This document shows, one piece after another, positions 20,297-29,514 of a DNA stretch of 64,000 nt. The translations under genes and the position numbers were made by a program. Location: NCBI GenBank assembly GCA_016745035.1, contig JADGDE010000007.1:62001-126000 (forward strand). Direction: 5' to 3'. Each line of letters starts with the position of its first letter. The stretch's first letter is position 1. The DNA comes from Thiotrichales bacterium (GTDB lineage: Bacteria; Pseudomonadota; Gammaproteobacteria; Beggiatoales; Beggiatoaceae). The notes beneath the pieces were generated by a model. The model saw only the letters and a list, made by a program, of their open reading frames with translations. It was not told where the DNA came from and ran no database searches.

Positions 20297-20317
20297 TTCC
20301 ACGCGCCAGCGTGGGAA
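20297..20317. repeat. REP-like palindrome after tpx
   Basis: TTCCACGC pairs with GCGTGGGAA over GCCA. This resembles the dispersed palindromes (CCCACGCT...AGCGTGGG) common between genes in gammaproteobacteria. It may end the tpx transcript. Confidence 0.5.
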
Positions 20318-20376
20318 TGCCTACCTCGTCGCTCCAGCGGCGCGTCACATTACGTTTTTAGGAGTTACTCCAACCC

Positions 20377-21684
20377 ATGTCAGTCGCGGATACCTTTAAG
20401 CTTCAACCCTCAACACAACTTCAAGGCAGCTTCCGCGTTGCCAGTGATAAATCCATTTCTCATCGCTCGGTGATGTTTAGCGCTATTGCCGAGGGCACAA
20501 GCCACGTTACTGGCTTTCTTGAAGGTGAAGACAGCCTCGCGACTTTGGGCGCGTTTCAAGCTATGGGCGTTAAAGTCGAACATCCGCAAAGTGGCGAACT
20601 GGTGGTTCACGGCGTGGGCTTGCATGGACTCAAACAACCTGACGGGGCGCTGTATTTAGGTAATTCCGGCACGTCGATGCGTTTACTCAGCGGTTTGCTT
20701 GCTGGGCAAAACTTTCCCCTGACCCTGACAGGCGATAAATCCCTCTCCAGCCGCCCGATGCGCCGCGTCACCATTCCGCTACAACAAATGGGCGCAGAGG
20801 TACACAGCAACGAACAAGGCACACCGCCCTTAGAAATTACCCCCAGCAAAGGCTTACACGGTTTTCACTACGCCCTGCCCGTTGCTAGCGCCCAAGTCAA
20901 ATCCTGCTTATTACTGGCGGGCTTATATGCTGAAGGCGAAACCTGTCTTATCGAACCTGCGCCGACCCGCGACCATACCGAGCGCATGTTGCGCAGTTTT
21001 TCGGTCGATGTGCAAACCGATGGCAATCAAATTTGTCTCCAAGGCGGGGCGACGTTAAAAGCCTGCGATATTCAAGTGCCTGCGGACATCTCCTCAGCAG
21101 CATTTTTTATGGTCGGCGCGTGCATTGCGAAGCAAGGCGATGTCACCTTGACCGAAGTCGGCATTAACCCCACCCGCACAGGCATTATCGACATCCTCAA
21201 ACTGATGGGCGCAGAGATAGAAATCCTCAACCCACGCCAAGCCGGGGCAGAACCCGTCGCTGATTTGCGGATTAAATCCAGCCAACTCAAAGGCATCGAT
21301 ATTCCCGAAGAACTCGTGCCTTTAGCAATTGATGAGTTTCCCGCTGTGTTTGTCGCCGCCGCTTGTGCCGAGGGACAAACCCGCCTCACAGGGGCAGAAG
21401 AGCTGCGGGTCAAAGAAAGCGACCGCATTCAAGTGATGGCGGAAGGCTTACAAGCCTTAGGCATTGATGCGCGCCCCACCCCCGATGGCATGATTATTCA
21501 AGGCGGACAAATCCAAGGTGGCAAGGTCGATAGCCACGGAGATCACCGTATCGCGATGTCGTTTGCGATGGCAAGCTTGCGCGCCAGCGGCGAAATTACC
21601 ATCACTGACTGCGCTAATGTTGCGACTTCTTTCCCTGATTTTATCGAATTGGCAAATAATGCGGGCTTACATATCGATATTTAA
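20377..21684 (+). CDS. aroA: EPSP synthase
   Basis: A 435-residue 3-phosphoshikimate 1-carboxyvinyltransferase, sixth step of the shikimate pathway. Visible are SDKSISHRSVM, LGNSGTSMRLLSGLLAG (PEP site), SLSSRPMRRV, LRVKESDRIQ and DHRIAMSFAMASL. TAGGAG lies 13 nt before the ATG. aroK, the previous enzyme of the pathway, lies 26 kb away on the other strand. Confidence 0.95.
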   Translation: MSVADTFKLQPSTQLQGSFRVASDKSISHRSVMFSAIAEGTSHVTGFLEGEDSLATLGAFQAMGVKVEHPQSGELVVHGVGLHGLKQPDGALYLGNSGTSMRLLSGLLAGQNFPLTLTGDKSLSSRPMRRVTIPLQQMGAEVHSNEQGTPPLEITPSKGLHGFHYALPVASAQVKSCLLLAGLYAEGETCLIEPAPTRDHTERMLRSFSVDVQTDGNQICLQGGATLKACDIQVPADISSAAFFMVGACIAKQGDVTLTEVGINPTRTGIIDILKLMGAEIEILNPRQAGAEPVADLRIKSSQLKGIDIPEELVPLAIDEFPAVFVAAACAEGQTRLTGAEELRVKESDRIQVMAEGLQALGIDARPTPDGMIIQGGQIQGGKVDSHGDHRIAMSFAMASLRASGEITITDCANVATSFPDFIELANNAGLHIDI

Positions 21685-21695
21685 GCTATCTTAGT

Positions 21696-21719
21696 AAAGC
21701 GGGACATGCATCCCGTTTT
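21696..21719 (+). terminator. Rho-independent terminator after aroA
   Basis: AAAGCGGGA pairs with TCCCGTTTT across a 6-nt loop, and the descending arm ends in a T-run. It lies 12 bp after the aroA stop. Confidence 0.75.
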
Positions 21720-21787
21720 ATCCTTATCTCAAGACATTGGATCGTTCTTTTCACGCAATTTCCCAGCAAAGATAAGTATATTATGTT

Positions 21788-22582
21788 ATGATAATAGGCT
21801 TATTTTTTAAAAACCTAGCGCGTTTATACCGCACTAACGCCACCAAGTGTAAGAACCGCATGTCCCCCGCTGATAACGCTGCACAGCAAAACAAACTGCT
21901 GATTATTATTCCCGCCAAAAATGAAGCCAGCAGTGTCGCTCAAATTATTGAAGAAACCAAAGCCTTGGGCTATGCCGATATTTTGCTGGTCAACGATAAT
22001 AGCAGCGATAATACGGCCGCATTGGCTGCTAACGCTGGGGCAATCGTGCTTAATTTATCCATTTCTCTAGGCGCGTGGGGAGCGATACAAACCGGCTTGC
22101 GCTATGCTGAGCAACACCAGTATCCGATGGTGATTACTATGGATGCTGATGGGCAACACGAGGCCGCCTCCGTGCCGATTTTGCGCCGGATTTTACTCAA
22201 AGCCCGCTCTGATGTGGTTATCGGTGCATTTCCTGAGCGCGGGGACTTATTGCGCCGTGTTGCTTGGGCTTTGTTTCGTTTTATCTCTGGTGTGACCTAT
22301 GCCGACTTAACCTCGGGGCTGCGTGCCTATAACCATAAAGCCATCCAACTGCTCGCCTCGGAAAAAGCCACTTTGCTTGATTATCAAGACTTGGGCGTGT
22401 TGTTGCTGCTGGAAAATCACGGGCTGTTAATAGAAGAAGTGTCTATTAATATGCAAATCCGTCATGATGGCTGTTCGCGTATTTTTAATTCTTGGTGGGC
22501 TGTGGGGCGTTATATGTTGCACACCTTTGTTTTGTGTTTATCCCGAGGCAATCGCCTAAATATCCGCCGTCGTGGCTCTTGA
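21788..22582 (+). CDS. Family 2 glycosyltransferase (dolichyl-phosphate mannose synthase-like)
   Basis: Up to 264 residues. The GT-A fold is shown by IIIPAKNEASSVAQII, LLVNDNSSDNTAAL and the metal-binding VITMDADGQHEA. The product is cytoplasmic or membrane-associated, with no clear transmembrane pair, and probably transfers a sugar to a lipid carrier. The start is uncertain; ATG 21860 (MSPADN) is possible because the first 24 residues look non-homologous. The stop lies 2 bp before the mfd ATG, so translation is probably coupled. Confidence 0.8.
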   Translation: MIIGLFFKNLARLYRTNATKCKNRMSPADNAAQQNKLLIIIPAKNEASSVAQIIEETKALGYADILLVNDNSSDNTAALAANAGAIVLNLSISLGAWGAIQTGLRYAEQHQYPMVITMDADGQHEAASVPILRRILLKARSDVVIGAFPERGDLLRRVAWALFRFISGVTYADLTSGLRAYNHKAIQLLASEKATLLDYQDLGVLLLLENHGLLIEEVSINMQIRHDGCSRIFNSWWAVGRYMLHTFVLCLSRGNRLNIRRRGS

Positions 22583-22584
22583 AA

Positions 22585-25500
22585 ATGACTCTATCTGCTT
22601 TACAACAACCTCCGTTAAAATTCAGCCGTGGTAAACGCCTAGACTGGCACGGTCTTGCAGGCGACAGCACCGCCTTGATGCTCGCCGAACTTGCCAAAGC
22701 CCATCAAGGCTTGGTGATGCTGATCACCCCTGACATGCAAAGCGCGGCGCAACTGCAAAACGATTTAGAATTTTTCTTAGGTGACAGTGATTTAGCAATT
22801 TGGCAATTTCCTGACTGGGAGATTTTGCCCTACGACCATTTCAGCCCCCATCAAGATATTATTTCCCAGCGCCTCACGACGTTGTATCAATTGCCCCATG
22901 CCAAGCAAGGCATTTTGGTGTTGCCGCTAACGACTTTAACCCAACGCCTTGCGCCGCAAAATTACATCCACGGGCAAAGCCTAATTTTACGTGAAGGGCA
23001 AAAACTCGACTTAAATACATTCGCTGAACAACTGGCACAAGCGGGCTACCGCCGAGTCGAACAAGTCGCCGAACACGGCGAGTACACCTTGCGCGGTGGC
23101 AGTCTCTTGGATTTATATCCGATGGGCAGCAAACAGCCTTACCGTATCGACTTATTTGATGATGAAATCGAAGAGCTGCGCACCTTTGACCCCGAAACCC
23201 AGCGCCGAGGCGGGGAAAAACTCAAAGAAGTCAAACTGCTACCGGCACGCGAATACCCGCTGACCAAAGACAGCATTGCCCAATTCAAGCAAGCATGGCT
23301 AGAGACCTTCCCCAACGATAAATTACAAAACAACCTGTATAAAGATGTCTGCAAAGCGATTCCCACCGCAGGGCTGGAATTTTATGCACCGTTATTTTTC
23401 AGCGAAACCCATACCTTATTTGATTATCTCGGCGACAATGCCCTGTGTTTTACTGTCGGTGATTTACACGAAAAAATGCAACACCATTGGCAGGGAATTT
23501 TAGCCCGCTATGAGCAACTGCGCCACGACATCGAACGCCCGATTTTAGAACCACAACGGCTGTTTTTAAGTGTTGACCAACTGTTTCACGAACTCGGGAA
23601 ACAAAGCTATATCCGCCTGCATCCAGAAACCAGCGATAAAAGCGCACGCCTGCACTTCAACGCCGCGCCTGCACCGGATTTTAAACTCAATCATCGACAA
23701 AAAAATCCGCTAGCGCCGGTACAAGACTACCTCACCGACCCACAACGCCGCGTGTTGTTATGCGCCGAAAGTTCGGGCAGACGTGAAGCCCTAATCGAAC
23801 TGCTAGGCAAGTACGATATTCAACCGCAACGGCTAGACAATTTTGCCGAGTTCCAAGCCCAGCAGCCCGATTTGGCTATCACCATCGCGCCGCTGACCCA
23901 AGGTTTGAGTTATAGCGAAAACGGCATTGAATATGTCTTAATCACCGAAAACCAATTATTCGGCGAGCGCGTTGCCCAGCGGCGTTTGCGCGAACAAAAA
24001 GGCACAGACCAAGACAGCGTTGTCCGCCACTTGAGCGAATTAAAAATCGACGATGCGGTGGTACACGAAGAACACGGCGTGGGGCGATATTTGGGGCTAA
24101 CCACCCTCAGTATCGACAGCATGGATACCGAGTTTTTACAGCTCGAATACGCCAAAGAAGCCAAACTTTATGTGCCGATTACCAGCTTACACCTGATTAG
24201 CCGCTTTAGTGGCGTAGACCCCGAACACGCACCGCTGCACCAACTCGGCAGCAAACAATGGCAAAAGGCGAAAGAAAAAGCCGCCAAACGCGCCCACGAT
24301 GTCGCCGCCGAGTTGCTCGATATTCACGCCCGCCGCGCCGCTCGCCAAGGTCATGCCTTTGATATTGACGAACTCGAATATGAAAACTTCGCCCAAAGTT
24401 TCCCCTTTGAAGAAACCCCCGACCAAGCACAAGCGATTCAAGCGGTCTTAAAAGACATGCGCAGCCCACAACCGATGGACAGGCTGGTTTGTGGTGATGT
24501 TGGCTTTGGTAAAACCGAAGTGGCGATGCGCGCGGCATTCGTCGCCATCCAAGGCGGGCATCAAGTCGCCGTCCTCGTGCCCACCACACTGTTAGCGCAA
24601 CAACATTACGAAACCTTCTCCGACCGTTTTGCCGATTGGGCAATGAAAGTCGCGCAACTCTCACGCTTTCGCACCAGCAAACAACAAACCGAAACCCTCA
24701 AGGCGATTGCCAGCGGCGATATAGACTTGGTGGTCGGCACGCATAAACTGCTGCAAAACTCGGTTAAATTTAAACGCTTAGGTTTGATTATTATCGACGA
24801 AGAACACCGCTTCGGGGTCAAACAAAAAGAACGCTTCAAAGCCCTGCGCGCCGAACTGGACATTCTAACCCTGACCGCCACACCGATTCCGCGCTCCTTA
24901 AACATGGCGATGTCCGACTTGCGGGATTTATCCATCATCGCCACGCCGCCTTCAAAACGCCTCGCTATCAATACCTTTGTTTGCCAATGGCAGGCGGAGA
25001 TTTTACGCGAAGCGATGCAACGCGAACTCCAGCGCGGCGGACAAATTTACTTTCTCCATAATCGAGTCGAGACCATCGAAAAAACCGCCCGCGAGGTGCA
25101 AGAACTGATGCCCGATGCCCGCGTCGGTGTCGCCCACGGACAAATGCCCGAGCGCCAACTCGAACAAGTGATGCAAGAATTTTATCATCGCCAGCATCAT
25201 ATTTTAGTTTGCACCACTATTATCGAAACCGGGATTGATATTCCCACCGCCAACACCATCATCATCGACCGCGCCGACAAACTCGGTCTTGCGCAACTCT
25301 ACCAACTGCGCGGACGGGTCGGGCGCTCACACCATCGCGCCTACGCCTACCTGGTCGCCCCACCCAAACGCTCCATTACTAAAGACGCACAAAAACGCCT
25401 TGAAGTCATCAGCCAACTCGAAGAGCTGGGCGTAGGCTTTACCCTTGCCAGCCATGATTTAGAAATACGTGGTGCGGGGGAATTTTTGGGCGAAGAGCAA

Positions 25501-26046
25501 AGCGGACATATGCAAGAAATCGGCTTTAGCCTCTACACCGACCTCTTAGAACGCGCTGTCGCAGCACTTAAAGCAGGCAAAGAACCGGAACTCTCACGCC
25601 CGCTAGACCACGGCACCGAAATCGACCTACAAGTCAGCGCCTTGTTGCCCGAGGATTACGTCCACGATGTCCACACCCGTTTAAGCCTCTATAAACGCAT
25701 CGCCAGCGCTGATAATTCTGACGCACTCCGCGACCTAAAAATTGAGCTAATCGACCGCTTTGGACTATTGCCCGAACCGACCAAAAACCTATTTGAAATC
25801 ACGGCGCTGAAATTTAAAACCACCGCGTTGGGCATAGAAAAAATCAGCCTAGGCGAGAGCGGCGGCAAGCTCCAATTCGGCGACAAACCGCCCATAGACC
25901 CGATGCGCCTGATTCAATTTATCCAAAAACACCCCGCGCAATACCGCATCGACCAACAGCAAAATATTCATGTACAGAAAAATTTGAAGAATATTACCGC
26001 GAGGGTGCAGGCGGTGGAATATTTTATTGCAGGGATGCAATCGTAG
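22585..26046 (+). CDS. mfd: Transcription-repair coupling factor Mfd
   Basis: 1154 residues. A UvrB-like N-terminus (DWEILPYDHFSPHQDI) is followed by the RNA polymerase-interacting domain (about 480-550), then the RecG-like translocase with Walker A CGDVGFGKTEVAM, DEEHRFGVKQKE and TATPIPRSLNMA, and the C-terminal TRCF domain. Mfd removes stalled RNA polymerase and recruits UvrA. I chose ATG 22585; an upstream in-frame ATG at 22492 lies inside the glycosyltransferase gene. Its last 382 bp are repeated, with divergence, at 27629-28010. Confidence 0.95.
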   Translation: MTLSALQQPPLKFSRGKRLDWHGLAGDSTALMLAELAKAHQGLVMLITPDMQSAAQLQNDLEFFLGDSDLAIWQFPDWEILPYDHFSPHQDIISQRLTTLYQLPHAKQGILVLPLTTLTQRLAPQNYIHGQSLILREGQKLDLNTFAEQLAQAGYRRVEQVAEHGEYTLRGGSLLDLYPMGSKQPYRIDLFDDEIEELRTFDPETQRRGGEKLKEVKLLPAREYPLTKDSIAQFKQAWLETFPNDKLQNNLYKDVCKAIPTAGLEFYAPLFFSETHTLFDYLGDNALCFTVGDLHEKMQHHWQGILARYEQLRHDIERPILEPQRLFLSVDQLFHELGKQSYIRLHPETSDKSARLHFNAAPAPDFKLNHRQKNPLAPVQDYLTDPQRRVLLCAESSGRREALIELLGKYDIQPQRLDNFAEFQAQQPDLAITIAPLTQGLSYSENGIEYVLITENQLFGERVAQRRLREQKGTDQDSVVRHLSELKIDDAVVHEEHGVGRYLGLTTLSIDSMDTEFLQLEYAKEAKLYVPITSLHLISRFSGVDPEHAPLHQLGSKQWQKAKEKAAKRAHDVAAELLDIHARRAARQGHAFDIDELEYENFAQSFPFEETPDQAQAIQAVLKDMRSPQPMDRLVCGDVGFGKTEVAMRAAFVAIQGGHQVAVLVPTTLLAQQHYETFSDRFADWAMKVAQLSRFRTSKQQTETLKAIASGDIDLVVGTHKLLQNSVKFKRLGLIIIDEEHRFGVKQKERFKALRAELDILTLTATPIPRSLNMAMSDLRDLSIIATPPSKRLAINTFVCQWQAEILREAMQRELQRGGQIYFLHNRVETIEKTAREVQELMPDARVGVAHGQMPERQLEQVMQEFYHRQHHILVCTTIIETGIDIPTANTIIIDRADKLGLAQLYQLRGRVGRSHHRAYAYLVAPPKRSITKDAQKRLEVISQLEELGVGFTLASHDLEIRGAGEFLGEEQSGHMQEIGFSLYTDLLERAVAALKAGKEPELSRPLDHGTEIDLQVSALLPEDYVHDVHTRLSLYKRIASADNSDALRDLKIELIDRFGLLPEPTKNLFEITALKFKTTALGIEKISLGESGGKLQFGDKPPIDPMRLIQFIQKHPAQYRIDQQQNIHVQKNLKNITARVQAVEYFIAGMQS

Positions 26047-26072
26047 AGCCGTAACAGTGCTATGGCTCTACG
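26042..26072. terminator. Terminator hairpin between convergent mfd and hydrolase-thioredoxin genes
   Basis: CGTAGAGCC pairs with GGCTCTACG across a 13-nt loop. It overlaps the mfd stop and ends 2 bp before the stop of the opposing gene, so it can serve both. Confidence 0.6.
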
Positions 26073-26073
26073 G

Positions 26074-27336
26074 TTAAGGACTATCATCCAATAAGCTATG
26101 CAAAGTGCTTATGATTTCTGGTGTATCCCACTCAATGCCGGCATTCACACCGTAGGCGATTTTTCCTTGTGGGTTTATCACAAAGGTGGACGGATAAGCA
26201 AAGATTTTCCATTGTGCTGACACTTGCCCTTCGGTATCCATTAACACGGGGAAATCAACCACGACCTGCTGCATAAATGCTCGAATGGTTGCTGGTTTTT
26301 CGGCATAGTTGACAGAAATGAGGCTAAAGCGGGCATCTTGCATCTTTTCACGCAAACGGTTCAGCGAGGGGATTTCTTCCACACAAGGGGGACACCAACT
26401 TGCCCAGAAATTAACCACGGTAACACGCCCCTGATAATCCGTGAGATTGTAGTGCTTGCCGTTGGCATCAGCTAGCGCTATTGGCATCGGTTGCACTTTG
26501 CCGCGATAGGGTTTTAAGCCTAAATCTACCCCTGAGTCGGTGTCGAGTTTAGGCAATGCGGCTTTACGCATCGGTGCTAGTGGCGAGTTGCGTAATAGGG
26601 GCAAACGCGCTTTAAATTTATTGGGCAAGCTTTGCTGTATTGTTTTTGCCATTGCCGAAGCGGGCTCATCATCAAAGGGAAATAGACTGCGGATGCCTGG
26701 CAGTATCTCGGCGTAAACATGGCTACCGCCAGCATAGAAAGTTTGCAATAAGTTTTCTAAATGCCAGCGATTGCCGTCTTCTTCAGCTTGGAAAATAAAA
26801 ACAGGTAAGCGGTTAAGATTGAGCACCGGCAAATATTGTGCATCTTCGCCTAGTTGCGGCACTTTCAAGTATAAAGATGGAGAAAACAGCATAATACCGC
26901 CCAGAGTACGGTCATCGCCCAGTTTAACTTGTGCAGTGTGCGCGCCGTGCAAAATCGGCATGGCAGCAGAATGTGTTCCTAGCACAATCAGCGTTTTATC
27001 ATTGTCCTTTTGCAAATGTTCCAATAATTCCGCGACATAGTGCCCGCTGAGCGTGCGCATATTGTGGACGCTGCGGGTCATAAATAAGGATTCTTGTAAA
27101 TCGGTCAACCAGACATCAAAACCCGCTTTGGCCAGTGAGGCGGCTACATGGCGATGGCTGTCGCGAAAACCAAAGGCATTCGCAACCCAGAGCAATCGAT
27201 ATTCAGCATTTTCAGCGGGATATTGCTGCAAGATAATTTCAGAGGCATCGCTAAGTGTTAGCGCATGTTCTTCTGTAGTTTTGGCATAACTCAAATTAAA
27301 CCAACAACTTAAGAATAAAATAATGAGTAGACGCAT
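26074..27336 (-). CDS. Secreted alpha/beta-hydrolase-like + TlpA/thioredoxin fusion
   Basis: 420 residues. A signal peptide (LLIILFLSCWFNLSYA) is followed by an alpha/beta-hydrolase-like domain of about 230 residues, which has LIVLGTHSAAMP where a nucleophile elbow would be (GTHSA). Next comes a TlpA-type thioredoxin domain with the redox motif WCPPC, VVNFWASW before it and a cis-Pro region (FAYPSTFVINPQG) after it. The fusion suggests a periplasmic thiol-disulfide reductase with a hydrolase-derived binding domain. It lies between the two copies of the mfd 3' end and may have arrived with that rearrangement. Confidence 0.75.
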   Translation of the reverse strand: MRLLIILFLSCWFNLSYAKTTEEHALTLSDASEIILQQYPAENAEYRLLWVANAFGFRDSHRHVAASLAKAGFDVWLTDLQESLFMTRSVHNMRTLSGHYVAELLEHLQKDNDKTLIVLGTHSAAMPILHGAHTAQVKLGDDRTLGGIMLFSPSLYLKVPQLGEDAQYLPVLNLNRLPVFIFQAEEDGNRWHLENLLQTFYAGGSHVYAEILPGIRSLFPFDDEPASAMAKTIQQSLPNKFKARLPLLRNSPLAPMRKAALPKLDTDSGVDLGLKPYRGKVQPMPIALADANGKHYNLTDYQGRVTVVNFWASWCPPCVEEIPSLNRLREKMQDARFSLISVNYAEKPATIRAFMQQVVVDFPVLMDTEGQVSAQWKIFAYPSTFVINPQGKIAYGVNAGIEWDTPEIISTLHSLLDDSP

Positions 27337-27628
27337 AAGTATCCTTATCGCTTTTACTGGAAGATGAGAATTTTATACTAATTCCAAAAAAAATTACCAG
27401 CATAAAATTATTTTCATCGAGGTAGAACAAGCAGTTACCCGCTTTCCCCTTACAGTTCCCCGCGTGTGAAATTACCGCGCAAGGCTCTTTAAAACTAGTA
27501 TTAATATAGTATTAAGGACAGTCATTCAATTATCTTTGTTTTTGTTTAGTTTTCCTTAAAATTTTAGTGGGTGTCTGGTTTCTTTAGTTCTTGGTTTCTT
27601 TAGTTTCTACTCGTCTGGTTTCTACTCG
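27337..27628. other. Gene-free segment with GACACCC-type repeat and micro-repeats
   Basis: I see no gene. Bases 27553-27590 are the reverse complement of the ACCCACTAAAATTTTAAGG type repeat also found near 31920 and 36400. Then short imperfect repeats of GGTTTCTTTAGTT and TTTCTACTCG run up to the exact start of the mfd duplicate, marking a rearrangement junction. Confidence 0.6.
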
Positions 27629-28010
27629 CGATGTCCACACCCGTTTAAGTCTGTATAAACGCATCGCTAGCGCTGATAATTCTGACGCATTGCGCGACCT
27701 AAAAATTGAGCTAATCGACCGCTTTGGACTCTTGCCCGAACCGACCAAAAACCTATTTGAAATCACGGCGCTGAAATTCAAAACCACCGCGCTGGGCATA
27801 GAAAAAATCAGCCTAGGCGAGAGCGGCGGCAAACTGCAATTCGGCGACAAACCGCCGATAGACCCGATGCGCCTGATTCAATTTATCCAAAAACACCCCG
27901 TGCAATACCGCCTCGACCAACAGCAAAATATTCATATTCAAAAGCATTTGAAAAATATTACCGCAAGGGTGCAGGCAGTGGAGTATTTTATTAGCGGGGT
28001 GCAATCGTAG
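27629..28010 (+). pseudogene. Second copy of the mfd 3' end (last ~127 codons)
   Basis: These 382 bp align without gaps to the last 382 bp of mfd (25665-26046). I count 26 differences, about 93% identity. The reading frame stays open to the same TAG stop, and most changes over the first 300 bp are silent, so the copy evolved as part of a functional mfd rather than as a decaying duplicate. There is no proper start codon or promoter, so it is not expected to be translated usefully. Confidence 0.9.
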
Positions 28011-28037
28011 AGACGTAGCACGGCTACGTCTCTAACG
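28009..28037. terminator. Hairpin after the mfd fragment
   Basis: GTAGAGACGTAGC pairs with GCTACGTCTCTAAC over a 3-nt loop. It occupies the same place as the hairpin behind the intact mfd but has a different loop and stem. Confidence 0.55.
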
Positions 28038-28379
28038 GCGGGCTAGATTAAAAGACAAAACAATTTGTGCCTAAACAAAAAACCCGCAACAATAAGCAAC
28101 AAAAAATTTAATGGTTTTCTGTATAAGCTTCATTTTGACATGATATCCTGTTAGAAAAAGGCGCTATATTGTATTTTTTATGCGAAATTATGTTCAAAAT
28201 GGATGGATATACGGATCCTAGATGGGCGGACTACGCTGCGCTTGCCGCCCATCAATGGAAATGCAGTCCGACTCCGTTACACTGCGCGGCTGATTTCCAT
28301 TGTTATGAGTACTAAAGTCTGATATAGAGAAATGTTAGAATTGACTCTGATATGTGTAAAATTTAAGGTTTGGTGAAAA
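28038..28379. other. Intergenic region with two long hairpins before the R-M system
   Basis: No gene seen. GATGGGCGG (28222) pairs with CCGCCCATC (ending 28254), and AATGGAAAT (28255) pairs with ATTTCCATT (about 28292-28300), giving two adjacent stem-loops. They look like a decayed palindromic repeat. The promoter of the methylase gene should lie in the last 60 bp, which are AT-rich. Confidence 0.5.
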
Positions 28380-29129
28380 ATGACTGAAAACCGTAAAGTT
28401 ATTAGCCTATTTTCTGGTGCAGGAGGCATGGACATCGGATTCAGAGATGCAGGCTTTGATATAGTTGTTGCAGTTGAACAAGATTCATCATGTTGCAATA
28501 CATTAAGAGTAAATTGTCCCAATTTAGAAGTGATAGAAGGTGATGTTAGTAAAATAACAACAGAAAAAATACTTCAGGCGGCAAAATTAAGACCACTTGA
28601 GGCTGCACTTGTAATTGGTGGACCGCCTTGCCAATCTTTTAGTCTGGCGGGTAAACGAATGGGTATGGACGATGATAGAGGAATGCTGATACTTGAATTT
28701 TCTAGAGTAGTCCATGAGGCTTTACCAAAAGCTTTTGTAATGGAAAATGTCAAAGGAATGTTAAATTGGGAAAAAGGCAAAGCTATAGAAGCAGTTTTAA
28801 ATGAATTTAAAGAGCCTGTCATGTATGAAGACAAAGAATACCATTATGAAGTTTCATATAAGATATTAAATGCATCTGATTTTGGCGTGCCTCAACACAG
28901 AGAGCGGCTTTTTATAGTAGGCAACAGAATTGATAAAACTTTTTTATTTCCTCAGCCTACCCACGGTTCTGTTACAAATATTGAACCTGATTTATTTGAT
29001 AAGCCACTAACTCCATACGTTACAGCATGGGATGCTATTGGGAATTTAGCTCCAGCAGATGAACCTTCTGAAACAGCCAAACGAGTTTCACAAACAATAA
29101 AAGGCAGGATAGAAAAATATGGCTATTAA
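28380..29129 (+). CDS. DNA cytosine-C5 methyltransferase, alpha part (split, M.AquI-like)
   Basis: 249 residues carrying motifs I to VIII of C5-cytosine methylases: FSGAGGMDIGF (11-21), catalytic Cys in GPPCQSFS (Cys84), the ENVKG motif and QHRERLFIVG, plus the first part of the target-recognition region. It stops at TAA 29127. The remaining motifs are in the next gene, which overlaps it by 11 bp in another frame. M.AquI, which recognises CYCGRG, has the same two-gene layout with similar sizes (about 248 and 139 codons, from memory). I therefore regard this as a natural two-subunit enzyme, not a frameshift. It probably protects the DNA from the endonuclease that follows. Confidence 0.85.
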   Translation: MTENRKVISLFSGAGGMDIGFRDAGFDIVVAVEQDSSCCNTLRVNCPNLEVIEGDVSKITTEKILQAAKLRPLEAALVIGGPPCQSFSLAGKRMGMDDDRGMLILEFSRVVHEALPKAFVMENVKGMLNWEKGKAIEAVLNEFKEPVMYEDKEYHYEVSYKILNASDFGVPQHRERLFIVGNRIDKTFLFPQPTHGSVTNIEPDLFDKPLTPYVTAWDAIGNLAPADEPSETAKRVSQTIKGRIEKYGY

Positions 29130-29514
29130 AAATCATCAAATGACTGCCCATTCACCGAGCACTTTAGATAAAATTCGATCAGTACCAATTGGTGATAAGC
29201 TATCTAATCAACAAAAAACATTTGGCTCAACATATAGAAGGCTGAATCCTGATTTACCCTCTCCAACTGTTACGAGGAGTGGGTATCGTGACTTTATTCA
29301 TCCTTATGAACAAAGGATGCTAACTGTTAGAGAATTAGCTTGCCTTCAAACATTCCCAATTGACTGGGAATTCACGGGAGTTCGGCTTGATTCTTACAGT
29401 AGTAAACGAAAAACAACTATGACTCAGTTTGGTCAAGTTGGTAATGCTGTTCCACCAAAACTAGCTAATGTTATTGCTGAATCTATAAAAGAGCAATTTT
29501 TTGATGGCAAATGA
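29119..29514 (+). CDS. DNA cytosine-C5 methyltransferase, beta part (split, M.AquI-like)
   Basis: 131 residues starting with ATG inside the end of the alpha gene (11-bp overlap). It contains the rest of the target-recognition region (HQMTAHSPSTLDKIRSVPIG), motif IX (PSPTVTRSGY), LTVRELACLQTFP, and motif X (QFGQVGNAVPPKLA). Neither half alone can be a full C5 methylase; together they give the complete motif set in order. The endonuclease gene overlaps its stop by 11 bp. Confidence 0.85.
   Translation: MAIKNHQMTAHSPSTLDKIRSVPIGDKLSNQQKTFGSTYRRLNPDLPSPTVTRSGYRDFIHPYEQRMLTVRELACLQTFPIDWEFTGVRLDSYSSKRKTTMTQFGQVGNAVPPKLANVIAESIKEQFFDGK

Noticed and set aside
27591..28010. An independent 139-residue gene.
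   Set aside because: The sequence is the 3' end of mfd with a run of micro-repeats in front; there is no start region or promoter of its own.
28380..29514. Frameshifted methylase pseudogene.
   Set aside because: The motif split, the 11-bp overlap and the partner endonuclease match the natural two-subunit M.AquI arrangement, so a decay mutation is the weaker explanation.
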